Part shown: piece by piece, positions 1 to 7,448 of the stretch
Numbering within the stretch: position 1 is the first letter of the stretch
Layout of the letters: each line of letters opens with the position of its first letter
From: DATKZH01 sp964475955
GTDB lineage: Bacteria; Planctomycetota; Planctomycetia; Pirellulales; Thermoguttaceae
DNA length: 15,875 nt
NCBI GenBank assembly: GCA_964475955.1
Contig: CAYYZY010000184.1
Location: forward strand, 1 to 15,875
Direction of reading: 5' to 3'
The notes under the pieces: generated by a model
The model's input: only the letters and a program-made list of their open reading frames with translations
Database searches by the model: none
What the model was told of the DNA's origin: nothing
Made by a program: the position numbers and the translations under genes

Positions 1-33
1 CCCAAAACGCGTCCCCCCACCCCCGCCACCCCC
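1..33 (-). other. G-rich run on the minus strand, possible G-quadruplex
   Basis: On the minus strand this stretch has G runs of 5, 2, 5, 6 and, after a 9-nt gap, 3 bases. Three of the runs are separated by only 1 to 4 nt. It lies inside the partial open frame and encodes its poly-Gly segment. It could fold as a G-quadruplex with one long loop, but a plain low-complexity slippage tract is as likely. Confidence 0.3.
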
Positions 34-423
34 AGCCAATCCGCCTTTTTCGGACGGAGACAAGCTCCGCGCCCGCGACGGCTTCTCGCTGTGGTTCACG
101 AACACCGCGCCATCGTCGTACAACGGCAGAGCCCGCTCGACCACGCTGCAGGGATACTCGCGGTTGGATACGTCGGGCGAATCGGCCAGCCGCATGAACG
201 CCCGAGCAATGCCCTCCCATCGGACGGCCTCATTGATTCGCTTGGCCGCCTCAGGGGATACCTGCCCGTGCGCCTCCGTAACGAGCGCCTCCAGCCGGCG
301 CCCGTACTTGCGCACCTGATGGGCGACGTCGGGCCACTTTCGGCCGATGCCGATCAGCACCAGATCACGCCGGGTTCGGGCACCGTGCTTGAAGCCTCGC
401 GTGTTGCCAAGTTGTTTGCTCAT
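1..423 (-). CDS. Hypothetical protein, C-terminally cut by window edge
   Basis: An open frame of 141 codons starts at ATG 423 and has no stop before base 1, so it is partial. The N-terminus reads MSKQLGNTRGFKHGARTRRD, is rich in Arg and Lys, and is followed by a charged, mostly helical stretch (about residues 25-95, with Val-Arg-Lys-Tyr and Glu-Ala-Leu heptad-like spacing). A Gly-x-x-x-x-Phe-Lys-His-Gly opening resembles small proteins of unknown function often found near phage or plasmid genes, but that is a loose resemblance and I do not assign a function. The visible C-terminus is low complexity, with seven Gly in a row (about residues 129-135). No strong ribosome site precedes the start; the best is AAAGG about 16 nt upstream. 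It lies divergent from the ADP-ribosylglycohydrolase-family gene. Because the tail is so Gly-rich, the frame may not be coding all the way to base 1. Confidence 0.5.
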   Translation of the reverse strand, partial: MSKQLGNTRGFKHGARTRRDLVLIGIGRKWPDVAHQVRKYGRRLEALVTEAHGQVSPEAAKRINEAVRWEGIARAFMRLADSPDVSNREYPCSVVERALPLYDDGAVFVNHSEKPSRARSLSPSEKGGLAGGGGGGGTRFG

Positions 424-692
424 AAGCAGTTATGTTTTGCCTTTGATAGGTTGGGCGCTTGTCGTTGTGGCCCACGCCGGAGCTCGGGAACGATCGCGGG
501 ATACTACCGCCGGGCTCAACCGACGATTTCCCCGCTCCGCCTTGCGTCTCGGCGTTGTTGCGGCGGGCTTCCCGCGAGTCTCGGCCGCGGACTTGCAACT
601 GGCGGCCGGTCGTGCTGCCGACTAAAATCGGATCACGTGTGGGCCGGCCCAGTGGGGGACTTCCGGAATCGCCTGAGAAAAGGAGACGCATC
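424..692. other. Divergent intergenic region, no gene seen
   Basis: This 269-bp spacer separates the partial minus-strand gene from the secreted ADP-ribosylglycohydrolase gene. It should hold promoters for both. The only AT-rich hexamer near the plus-strand gene is TAAAAT at 623-628, a possible -10, but no matching -35 stands 16-18 nt upstream. CACGTG (634-639) abuts a perfect 12-bp palindrome, TGGGCCGGCCCA (640-651), which could be a repressor site or a chance product of high GC. Confidence 0.5.
680..685 (+). promoter_or_regulatory. Ribosome binding site fixing the start at 693
   Basis: AAGGAG stands 7 nt before ATG 693. It is the strongest Shine-Dalgarno match near a start in this window, and it decides against the longer in-frame extension back to 459, which would put about 78 unlikely residues before the signal peptide. 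Confidence 0.75.
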
Positions 693-2405
693 ATGGCACG
701 CTCGAAGCGGGGTGATTGGGGCTTTCTTGCCCTGCTGGTGGGAGCCGCGGTCGCGCTGGCGGCGGCCGGGAGTGCGGCCCGGGCGGCCGAGTTCCGTTGC
801 CTCTCGATCGACGACTACCGCGACAAGATGGCCGGCGGCTGGATCGGGCAGATGGCCGGGGTGGGCTGGGGCGGGCCGACCGAGTTCAAGTGGAACGGCA
901 AGATCATCCCCGAAGACGAGGTGCCGGAGTGGAAGCCGGAGATGATCAACCAGTTCCACCAGGACGACATCTACGTCGAGATGACCTTCCTCCGCACGCT
1001 GGAAGTGCACGGCTGGGACGTCTCCATCCGCCAGGCGGGCATCGACTTCGCCAACAGCGGCTATCCGCTCTGGCACGCCAACCGGGCCGGGCGCGACAAC
1101 CTCCGCGAAGGCATCGCCCCGCCCGACTCGGGGCACCCCCGGTTCAACAAGCACGCCGACGACATCGACTACCAGATCGAGGCCGACTATTCCGGGCTGA
1201 TCGCCCCGGGAATGCCCAACGTGGCCATCGAGCTGGGCGAGAAGTTCGGCCGGCTGATGAACTACGGCGACGGCCTCTACGGCGGCCAGTTCGTCGGCGG
1301 CATGTACGCCGAGGCCTTCTTCGAGGACGATCCGCTCGAGATCGTCGAGGCCGGCCTGGCGTGCATCCCCGCCGAAAGCCGGTACGCCGAGTGCATCCGC
1401 GACACGATCCGCTGGCACCGCGAAAACCCCGACGACTGGAAAGCGGCCTGGCAACGCATCGAAAAGAAGTATCACCTCAACCCCGACTACCGCCGCTTCT
1501 CGTGCAGCGGGCCCGAGAGCGCATTCAACATCGACGCCAAGATCAACGGCGCCTACATCGTCATGGGGCTCCTCTACGGCGAGGGCGACATGGACCGGAC
1601 GATCCTCATCTCCACCCGATGCGGCCAGGATTCCGACTGCAACCCGGCCAATTCGGGCGGTATCCTCGGCACGGTGCTGGGCCGTTCCGAGCTGCCCGAC
1701 AAATTTACCTCGGCGATCGACCCGGAGGGCAAGTTCAGCCACACGCCCTATTCGTTCCCGTTGTTGGTGGAGGTATCCGAAAAGTTGGTCCGCCAGGCGG
1801 TCGTGCGGGCCGGCGGCCGGATCGAAAGAGACGCCGGCGGCGAGGAAGTGCTGGTGATCCCGGTCGTCGCGCCGAAGCCGAGCCAACTCGAGCAGTGCTG
1901 GGAGCCGGGCCCCCCGGCGAACGCCCGGTTCACGGAAGAGGAACAGGCGAAGATCGAGGCCCTCTCGGTCGCCAAGCAGCGTCAGAAGGACCTGGAGAAG
2001 GTGTTCCCCGGCTGGAAGCTCTCGAAGTGTGGGCCCGACATGGACCCCGGCCTCCGGGCGGAGTACCGCGGCCGCAAGAACGTGTTCATGACCCACCCGC
2101 TCGACCGGCGCACCGGCTGCGTCCTCTCGAAGACGGTCGACGTGCCGGCGCCGAAGAAGACGGCGCTGAAGCTCGTGGTGGCCAACGACGACCGGGGCGA
2201 TTGGACGCTGGAGGTTCGGCTCGACGGCGACCGCGCCCTGCGCAAGAAGATCGGCCCGGAAACCGTGACCGACGGCTGGGCCGAACTGGAGATCGACCTC
2301 ACGCTGCACGCGGGCGAGTCGGTCGACGTGGAGCTGATCAACCAGGCCGACGGCTGGCAGTTCGAGGCCGGCTACTGGGCGGAGATTGCCGTCGAGAGCC
2401 GCTGA
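693..2405 (+). CDS. Secreted ADP-ribosylglycohydrolase-family protein with C-terminal beta-sandwich
   Basis: The 570-residue product starts with a clear signal peptide: RSKR, a hydrophobic core at about 10-28, then an Ala-Arg-Ala cleavage site before Ala-Glu-Phe (about 31-33). Residues about 38-370 match the ADP-ribosylglycohydrolase (ARH/DraG) fold, an all-helical Mg-dependent hydrolase family. The start of the fold reads YRDKMAGGWIGQMAG (42-56). The two acidic metal motifs are QDDIYVEM (90-97) and GQDSDCNPANSGGILG (311-326). Classical members have T-D-D-T and G-x-D-(T/S)-D-T; here Gln replaces the first Thr and Cys replaces the last. Residues about 435-570 form a predicted beta-rich domain (HPLDRRTGCVLS near 468, GWQFEAGYW near 554) resembling galactose-binding or carbohydrate-binding sandwiches; this is inferred from pattern alone. 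Family and secretion are well supported. The substrate is not known and need not be an ADP-ribosylated protein. Confidence 0.88.
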   Translation: MARSKRGDWGFLALLVGAAVALAAAGSAARAAEFRCLSIDDYRDKMAGGWIGQMAGVGWGGPTEFKWNGKIIPEDEVPEWKPEMINQFHQDDIYVEMTFLRTLEVHGWDVSIRQAGIDFANSGYPLWHANRAGRDNLREGIAPPDSGHPRFNKHADDIDYQIEADYSGLIAPGMPNVAIELGEKFGRLMNYGDGLYGGQFVGGMYAEAFFEDDPLEIVEAGLACIPAESRYAECIRDTIRWHRENPDDWKAAWQRIEKKYHLNPDYRRFSCSGPESAFNIDAKINGAYIVMGLLYGEGDMDRTILISTRCGQDSDCNPANSGGILGTVLGRSELPDKFTSAIDPEGKFSHTPYSFPLLVEVSEKLVRQAVVRAGGRIERDAGGEEVLVIPVVAPKPSQLEQCWEPGPPANARFTEEEQAKIEALSVAKQRQKDLEKVFPGWKLSKCGPDMDPGLRAEYRGRKNVFMTHPLDRRTGCVLSKTVDVPAPKKTALKLVVANDDRGDWTLEVRLDGDRALRKKIGPETVTDGWAELEIDLTLHAGESVDVELINQADGWQFEAGYWAEIAVESR

Positions 2406-2638
2406 GGCTGCGTGACATGGCGCCTGCGGCAATCGAGGGGCAGCTTACGGAAATCAGCCCTCGGTTATCCACAACCTCCACTTCGTCAGGCGGCCGGCGG
2501 CGATGCGGCGTTGGCAGGGTTGGATCCCCCTGGAAGTCCGCTCGATCCATCGCGTCGACGCCCGGACGCTCCGCCACCCGCTTCGCACCAACGACGCCGC
2601 CGCGGCCTGCACTTGGCACACCGTGAGGCCCGGATTTC
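2406..2638. other. Convergent intergenic region, no gene seen
   Basis: These 233 bp lie between the 3' ends of two convergent genes. Short open frames exist on both strands, but none has a ribosome site or a recognisable motif. No clear stem followed by a T run is visible, so the terminators of the two genes are not identified. The second half is GC-rich and might be a decayed gene remnant, but I cannot name one. Confidence 0.45.
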
Positions 2639-4747
2639 TTACTTCAGCTTCTCGTGGAAGTAGACGTATTGGAGGGCGTACCGCCGCGCCTGTTGGAGCA
2701 GGTTGGCGGCCGCGCCGTGGCCGCCCTCGATGTTCTCGTAGTAGAAGACCTTGTGGCCCATCGCGGTCATCTTGGCCACCATCTTGCGGGCGTGGCCGGG
2801 ATGGACGCGGTCGTCTTTGGTCGAGGTGAGGAAGAACACCTCGGGGTAGTCGACGTCGGGCTCCACGGTGTGGTAGGGTGAATACTGCTTGAGGACGGCC
2901 CGCATTTGGGGATCGTTCGGGTCGCCGTATTCGGCCATCCAGCTCGGGCCGGCCAACAGCTCGCTGTAGCGGAGCATGTCCAGCAGGGGGACCACGCAGA
3001 CACCGGCCTCGAACAGGTCGGGCCGCTGCGTGAACGCGGCCCCCACCAGGAGGCCGCCGTTGCTGCCGCCCATGATGCCCAGGTGGGCCGGCGAGGTGAT
3101 CTTGCGGTCGACCAAGTCCTCGGCCACGGCGATGAAGTCGTCGAACGCCCGCTGCCGGTTCTCCTGGAGGGCCGCTTGGTGCCAGCGCGGGCCGAATTCG
3201 CCGCCGCCGCGAATATTGGCCACCACGAAAACCCCACCCCGCTCCAGCCACAGCTTGCCGGTGAGCGCCATGTAGTTGGGCCGCAGCGGGATCTCGAATC
3301 CGCCGTAGCCGTACAGCACGGTGGGGCTGCCGCCGTCGAAGGTCAGGTCGCGGGGCCGGACCACGAAGTAGGGCACGCGCGTGCCGTCCTTGCTCTCGGC
3401 GTGGTGCTGGTCGACGACCAGCCCCTCGGCGTCGAACTTCGCGGCCAGCGTCTTCACCACCTCGGGGCTCTCGGTGCCTTCGGCCAGGTAGAGGCGCTCG
3501 GGCACGAGGAAGCTCTCGTAGGAGAGGAACACGCGGTCGGTAAACGCGTTGGTCGAGGCGACGCCGACCGTTCCCTTCTCGCCCACCGCGATCTCGGTCG
3601 ACGGCCAAGCCTCCCCGCCGGCCGCGCCGTTCGCGTGCACGCGGAACAGCTTGCTCTGGACGTTCTCCAGCACGTTGAGCAACAGGGCGCTATCGGTCCG
3701 CGACACGCCGACCAGCGAGCTTCGCTCGTCGGGCACGTAGACGACTTCGACCGTGGGCCGACCCGCCGCCAGCACCTCGCGGGCCGCCAGCGCAACGAGC
3801 GCCCCCTGGGGGACGACCTCCCGCTCCGACGACACGCGCTCCGCCTCCCAGTCGGATCGCAGCAGGAACAGGAGCCGCCCCTCGAAGAAGCCGGCGAACT
3901 CGGCGTCGTCGGGCACGGGCACCTCGGTCTTCTGGCGGAGCCCCCGGGTGAGCCAGTACCGGGCGTGATAGAAGTCGACGTGGCGCGACAGCACGCACCA
4001 CGACGGGGCCGTCTTGACGTCGCGCGAAAAGCCCACGCTCACGTCGTTGAACTCCCCCTCGAAGAGCGTCTCCGCCTCGTCCAGGGGCTGGCCGCGGAGC
4101 CACACCTTGAGCACGCGGGGGTAGCCGGAGCGGGTGAGCGAGCCTTCGCCGAAGTCGGTGCCGACGACCACCGCGTCGCGGTTGTACCAGCTCGCCCGGC
4201 TCTTGGCCTCTTCGAGCACGAAGCCGTCGGGCACGAAGGACTTGGTGGTTACGTCGAACTCGCGGACGACGTGGGCATCTTTGCCCCCCCGCGACAGGCT
4301 GACGAGGTAGCGCGTATAGTCGGGCGCCAGCGGCGTCGTGCCCTTGTAGACCCAGTTCTCCTTCTCGGTCTCGGCCAGCCGGTCGACGTCGAGCAGGACC
4401 TCCCAGGGGACGTCGTCCTTGAGGTAGTCTTCCAGCTTCGCCCTGCGCCAGACGCCCCGCACGTGGTCCTCGTCGCGCCAGAAATTGTACACGTAGCCGC
4501 CGCGCAGGCTGCCGTAGGGGATGCGCTCCTTGTCCTGGAGGATCCGCTCGGCGGTCGCCTTGAACTGGTCGTAGAGCGGGTTCGCCTCGAAGCGTTCCAG
4601 GGTGGGCCGGTTCTGCGCGCGGACCCAGTCGAGCGCCTTTTCGCCTTCGATCTCTTCGAGCCAAATGTAGGGGTCTTCCATTTCCGCTTCCTGGGCTGTG
4701 GCGGCGGCAAGCAGTCCGAACAGAAACGCAGCGGCCAGTCGTGTCAT
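2639..4747 (-). CDS. Secreted prolyl oligopeptidase (S9A family)
   Basis: The 702-residue product begins at ATG 4747 with a signal peptide (MTRLAAAFLFGLLAAATAQ); an upstream TTG in frame at 4789 would place the signal peptide 14 residues in and is rejected. After it comes the family's N-terminal signature DPYIWLEE...WVRAQN, then a seven-bladed propeller region, then the C-terminal alpha/beta hydrolase. The catalytic serine lies in GGSNGG (Ser562), the acid in KDDRVHPGH (Asp645 or Asp646) and the histidine in EGGHGAA (His677); spacing and order match porcine prolyl oligopeptidase. Trp603, in PSWMAEYG, matches the proline-stacking Trp, and the Arg after the Asp pair matches the one that binds the substrate carboxylate. 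It should cut short peptides after proline, in the periplasm or outside. GAGAG-like purines lie about 8 nt before the ATG. It is the last gene of the minus-strand run, 251 bp after the glycosyltransferase, so probably separately transcribed. Confidence 0.93.
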   Translation of the reverse strand: MTRLAAAFLFGLLAAATAQEAEMEDPYIWLEEIEGEKALDWVRAQNRPTLERFEANPLYDQFKATAERILQDKERIPYGSLRGGYVYNFWRDEDHVRGVWRRAKLEDYLKDDVPWEVLLDVDRLAETEKENWVYKGTTPLAPDYTRYLVSLSRGGKDAHVVREFDVTTKSFVPDGFVLEEAKSRASWYNRDAVVVGTDFGEGSLTRSGYPRVLKVWLRGQPLDEAETLFEGEFNDVSVGFSRDVKTAPSWCVLSRHVDFYHARYWLTRGLRQKTEVPVPDDAEFAGFFEGRLLFLLRSDWEAERVSSEREVVPQGALVALAAREVLAAGRPTVEVVYVPDERSSLVGVSRTDSALLLNVLENVQSKLFRVHANGAAGGEAWPSTEIAVGEKGTVGVASTNAFTDRVFLSYESFLVPERLYLAEGTESPEVVKTLAAKFDAEGLVVDQHHAESKDGTRVPYFVVRPRDLTFDGGSPTVLYGYGGFEIPLRPNYMALTGKLWLERGGVFVVANIRGGGEFGPRWHQAALQENRQRAFDDFIAVAEDLVDRKITSPAHLGIMGGSNGGLLVGAAFTQRPDLFEAGVCVVPLLDMLRYSELLAGPSWMAEYGDPNDPQMRAVLKQYSPYHTVEPDVDYPEVFFLTSTKDDRVHPGHARKMVAKMTAMGHKVFYYENIEGGHGAAANLLQQARRYALQYVYFHEKLK

Positions 4748-4998
4748 CGGCGGTCTCTCGCTAGGGTTGGGTGCGGAGAAGTGAGTCAAGGGGGTGGCAC
4801 GCCCGGAGGCGCGAAGGGCGCGGAAAATCGGCGCAACCGCGACCTTCGTGTCTCACCGAGTGCCCCGCGGTGACCTTACCTGGAGTTTGACGGTTCTCGG
4901 TCGGCCAGTCAACCTGCGCCTCGGGCGCATCGATGATCGCCACAACGGTCGCGTTTCGCTTCTCGAAAGGGCGTTTGTTCGCGGAACAGAAGACGGCG
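4748..4998. other. Intergenic region upstream of the peptidase gene
   Basis: This spacer of about 250 bp holds no gene that I can support. It must carry the minus-strand promoter of the peptidase if that gene is not read through from the glycosyltransferase. I see no convincing -35/-10 pair. At its right edge a 6-bp GC stem (4994-4999 with 5003-5008) encloses bases of the glycosyltransferase stop codon in its 3-nt loop and is followed on the minus strand by TCTTCTGTT, a weak terminator candidate. Confidence 0.4.
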
Positions 4999-6303
4999 CT
5001 ACGCGCCGCCGGCCGCCAGCGCCCGGTAGAGCGCGAGCGTCTCCCGGGCCGTGCGCGCCGAGTCGTAGCGCGCGCGAACGGCCTCCTGGGCCCGGCGTCC
5101 GCACGCGACGGCGAAGGGCCGATCCAGAATCATGCGCGCAAGCGCCGCGGCCAGCTCGGCTGGGTTCTCGGGCGCGTGCAACAGGCCGCCGCCCGTGTCG
5201 GCGACCAGCTCGCCGAACGCGCCGTGATCGGGCACGACGGCCGGAACCGCGTTGGCCCAGGCCTCGAGCAGAGCCAGCCCCTTGCTCTCGGCGAGCAGCG
5301 TGGGCACGCTGAACACGTCGAGCGACTGGATAAAGGCGATCTTCCCGGCACGGTCCAACTCGCCCGCGTACTCGAACCGGTCGGCCAGGCCCCACGCGGC
5401 CAGTTGCGACCGGATCCGGTCGAGATAAGGACGGTCGGCCGGGTTCAGGTAGCCGGCGGCCAGCAGACGCGTCGGCGGGAGGCCGTCCCGCTCGGCCAGC
5501 AGCTTGAACGCCTCGGCCAGATGGTGCAATCCCTTCTCCGGGGCGATGCGCGAGAGGTAGCCGATCGTCACCGGGCGCGCGCCGGGCGTCTCCGGCTCTT
5601 GTCGCGCGCCATGGCCCGCGAAGTTCAAGCCGGGGGGAATCACATGGATTCGCTCTCGCGGCACGCTGAGGTAGTCGGCCATGAAATCGGCGTAGTAATC
5701 GCTCATGGCCACCAGGGCCGCAAGCTCGCTGCACCGCTCGCGCAGCACGGCCCGCGCTTCAGCGTAGTGCGGCTCGGGAATGCCCTCCAGGAAGGAGTCC
5801 TCGCCGGAGAGGCTGCACACGACCGGCACGCCCAACTCCTCGGCGAGCCGCCGGGCCATGCCGACCAGCAGCACGTTGGAGAGATGGACCACCTCGGGCC
5901 GCACCTCGCGCGCGAGCCAGCGGACCAGCTTCCGGACCTCCTTGGCCTGGTGCCCCGTCTCGCCGCGCAGCATGGAAACGGTCAGCGGGCCGAGATGCTC
6001 GGGGCGCGTGGTCATGCTCCGGCGGCTGACCCACCGCAGCAGGGCCGCGTTATCGAAGAGCGAATCGAGGAACCACGGCGTGTGCCGGAACAGGGCCGAA
6101 TGCTGCTGGAGGTAGACGTTGATCCCGCCGAACACGACCCGGTCGATGCTCGCGTCGTCGTCGTCGGTGCGGATCGGCGTGTAGACGGGCACCAGCAGCA
6201 CGTCCTCGCCCGCCTCGCGCAGCGCCAGCGACAGCGTGTTGCCCTGCATGCAGCTCCCGCAGTACATGCCCGCGGCCCCGGCGAGTAGGTGGACGATTTT
6301 CAT
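4999..6303 (-). CDS. Glycosyltransferase family 4 protein with CGSC N-terminal loop
   Basis: The 434-residue protein has the GT-B fold of family GT4. The C-terminal nucleotide-sugar half shows GYLSRIAPEKGLHHL (248-262, with the Arg and Lys that contact phosphates in this family) and the E-x7-E motif ESKGLALLE (Glu339, Glu347). The N-terminal acceptor half begins MKIVHLLAGAAGMYCGSCMQ: where most GT4 enzymes have a plain Gly-rich loop, this has Cys-Gly-Ser-Cys (15-18). No membrane segment or signal peptide is seen, so it acts in the cytoplasm or at the inner face of the membrane, adding a sugar to a lipid or glycan precursor. Donor and acceptor cannot be read from the sequence. The start at 6303 fits the family's first beta strand; AAGGCG lies about 11 nt upstream. 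It is 47 bp from the dCTP-deaminase-family gene and may share its transcript, though the functions seem unrelated. Confidence 0.88.
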   Translation of the reverse strand: MKIVHLLAGAAGMYCGSCMQGNTLSLALREAGEDVLLVPVYTPIRTDDDDASIDRVVFGGINVYLQQHSALFRHTPWFLDSLFDNAALLRWVSRRSMTTRPEHLGPLTVSMLRGETGHQAKEVRKLVRWLAREVRPEVVHLSNVLLVGMARRLAEELGVPVVCSLSGEDSFLEGIPEPHYAEARAVLRERCSELAALVAMSDYYADFMADYLSVPRERIHVIPPGLNFAGHGARQEPETPGARPVTIGYLSRIAPEKGLHHLAEAFKLLAERDGLPPTRLLAAGYLNPADRPYLDRIRSQLAAWGLADRFEYAGELDRAGKIAFIQSLDVFSVPTLLAESKGLALLEAWANAVPAVVPDHGAFGELVADTGGGLLHAPENPAELAAALARMILDRPFAVACGRRAQEAVRARYDSARTARETLALYRALAAGGA

Positions 6304-6350
6304 GCGAGGCGAACGCCTTGCGTCTTCGTCGTGGGGAACTGCGGGACCGC

Positions 6351-6935
6351 TTATCCTTCAGGGGCCTTCTGTCCCTGAAACTCGCTCGGGTTTTCGGCGG
6401 GACGGCCCCGCACTTCCTCGACGATCAATTGGGCGATGTACATGTGCGGCACGAGCAGGATGTCGGCCGGACCCAGGTTGATCATCTCAAGAGTGAGATT
6501 ACCCTGGAACCCCGGGTGGACGGTCGGAGCCGTGAAATGGACCAACAACCCGAAGCGCGCCCGGCTACTCTTCCCTTCAATACGTGCAGCCAGGCAGGTC
6601 GGCGCGTCTTCTTCAAACGGCAATGAAACCCACTCAAACGTCATACCCAAAATGAACTGCCTTGGCTTCAGGCTCATGGGCTGCATTTCGCTCAGGGTAA
6701 GCGTGGTGGAGTGCGTCTCGATGGTCTCGGCAATCCTTCCCGGTTTGCTGAGGTCATAACTGATCTGCCCCTCGTGAGGTATCCGTATCTCGTCGGCCAG
6801 GCGGAGATCCACGGAATGCGTATCGTAGGGCGAATGGGACTGACTCACGGTGGCCAGACGCGGAGACGGCTCCGGTCGAATGATCAAACGACGCTCATCG
6901 AGGGCCTTGAAGATCTCAACGTTCGACAGGATCAT
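6351..6935 (-). CDS. dcd: dCTP deaminase family protein (Dcd/dUTPase superfamily)
   Basis: The 194-residue protein opens MILSNVEIFKALDERRL, like Dcd enzymes, which form trimers that deaminate dCTP to dUTP and sometimes also release diphosphate. Visible motifs are VDLRL (42-46), the nucleotide-binding loop GKSSRAR (121-127, with Ser and Arg matching the catalytic and phosphate contacts of E. coli Ser111/Arg115), HPGFQG (140-145), LEM with Glu150 matching catalytic Glu138, and MYIAQLI (165-171). Family members usually have Asp-Pro-Gly where this has His140-Pro-Gly; I recall a Dcd-like subgroup with the same His, so this may be a subfamily mark, not a defect. Residues 1-170 align well; the last 24 are charged and disordered-looking. 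Base composition is lower than that of neighbours (65 G+C in the 120 bases 6601-6720, by hand count). No good ribosome site precedes ATG 6935. It follows the 96-residue gene by 75 bp. Confidence 0.8.
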   Translation of the reverse strand: MILSNVEIFKALDERRLIIRPEPSPRLATVSQSHSPYDTHSVDLRLADEIRIPHEGQISYDLSKPGRIAETIETHSTTLTLSEMQPMSLKPRQFILGMTFEWVSLPFEEDAPTCLAARIEGKSSRARFGLLVHFTAPTVHPGFQGNLTLEMINLGPADILLVPHMYIAQLIVEEVRGRPAENPSEFQGQKAPEG

Positions 6936-7010
6936 GGCACAGCCGAGTCACGTCGTCCAATGTACGGTACGCCTAAAGAGCATCCGATCGCGGCCAGACG
7001 GCCTATCGGA

Positions 7011-7301
7011 TCACGCATCGACCGGCACCTGCTCCAACTGTCCCGCGCCGACGGTCACCGTGCGACCGTTCTCGAAAGCTTCGCCGGGCAACTGGATCAA
7101 GTACCGGCCTGCTTCCTCCGCCAGGACTTTCACTCGCAGCAGGCCGTCGACGTTCGTTGAATCCTCCAAAGGCTGGCCGTAGCGCACAAACTCTTTGGGA
7201 ACGAAGAGCGAGAACTCTTCGCCGTCCGCAGCGGCGCCGCGCACCGCGATTTCGCCGCTGAACATCCCATGGCCAACCTTGCAACGAAAAAGAGCGTTCA
7301 T
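7011..7301 (-). CDS. Small hypothetical protein, 96 aa
   Basis: I do not recognise this protein. It has an ATG start at 7301 with a good ribosome site (AAAGGAC, ending about 7 nt upstream), and a TGA at 7011. It has no signal peptide, membrane segment or cysteine pair (only one Cys, residue 7). The sequence alternates hydrophobic and charged residues, suggesting a small beta-rich fold: MNALFRCKVGHGMFSGEIAV, then FSLFVPKEFV, LLRVKVL, RYLIQLPG and GRTVTVGAGQLEQVPV. Start, ribosome site and amino-acid make-up look like a real gene. It precedes the Dcd-family gene by 75 bp in the same direction and may be co-transcribed. The cytoplasmic location is inferred from the lack of export signals. Confidence 0.65.
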   Translation of the reverse strand: MNALFRCKVGHGMFSGEIAVRGAAADGEEFSLFVPKEFVRYGQPLEDSTNVDGLLRVKVLAEEAGRYLIQLPGEAFENGRTVTVGAGQLEQVPVDA

Positions 7302-7317
7302 GCTCGCGTCCTTTGCC

Positions 7318-7340
7318 GGTATATACCTTCCAAACGTTTG
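7318..7340. promoter_or_regulatory. Two adjacent 10-bp palindromes upstream of the 96-aa gene
   Basis: GGTATATACC (7318-7327) and CAAACGTTTG (7331-7340) are both perfect palindromes, 3 nt apart, 17 to 39 nt before the ATG at 7301. The position fits operator sites or overlapping promoter elements for the 96-aa/dcd pair. No regulator gene is adjacent, so the role is inference. Confidence 0.35.
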
Positions 7341-7448
7341 ACACGCACCTCATATCTCATGTCACATCGAATACTAGCAGACGGCGAACGCGCCGGTCAA
7401 CACCCGTATGGTCCCTATCCCCCCCAGAAGGCAGGGCGGCTCTCCCAT

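Noticed and set aside
633..2432. A 599-codon minus-strand frame opposite the ADP-ribosylglycohydrolase gene
   Set aside because: No family motif, biased composition, and no ribosome site. It mirrors the codon bias of the real gene.
2406..2638. Small ORFs in the convergent spacer
   Set aside because: Several short frames cross it on both strands without ribosome sites, conserved motifs or consistent amino-acid make-up.
2906..4873. A 655-codon plus-strand frame opposite the prolyl oligopeptidase
   Set aside because: Antisense shadow: the minus strand carries the full catalytic triad and signal peptide.
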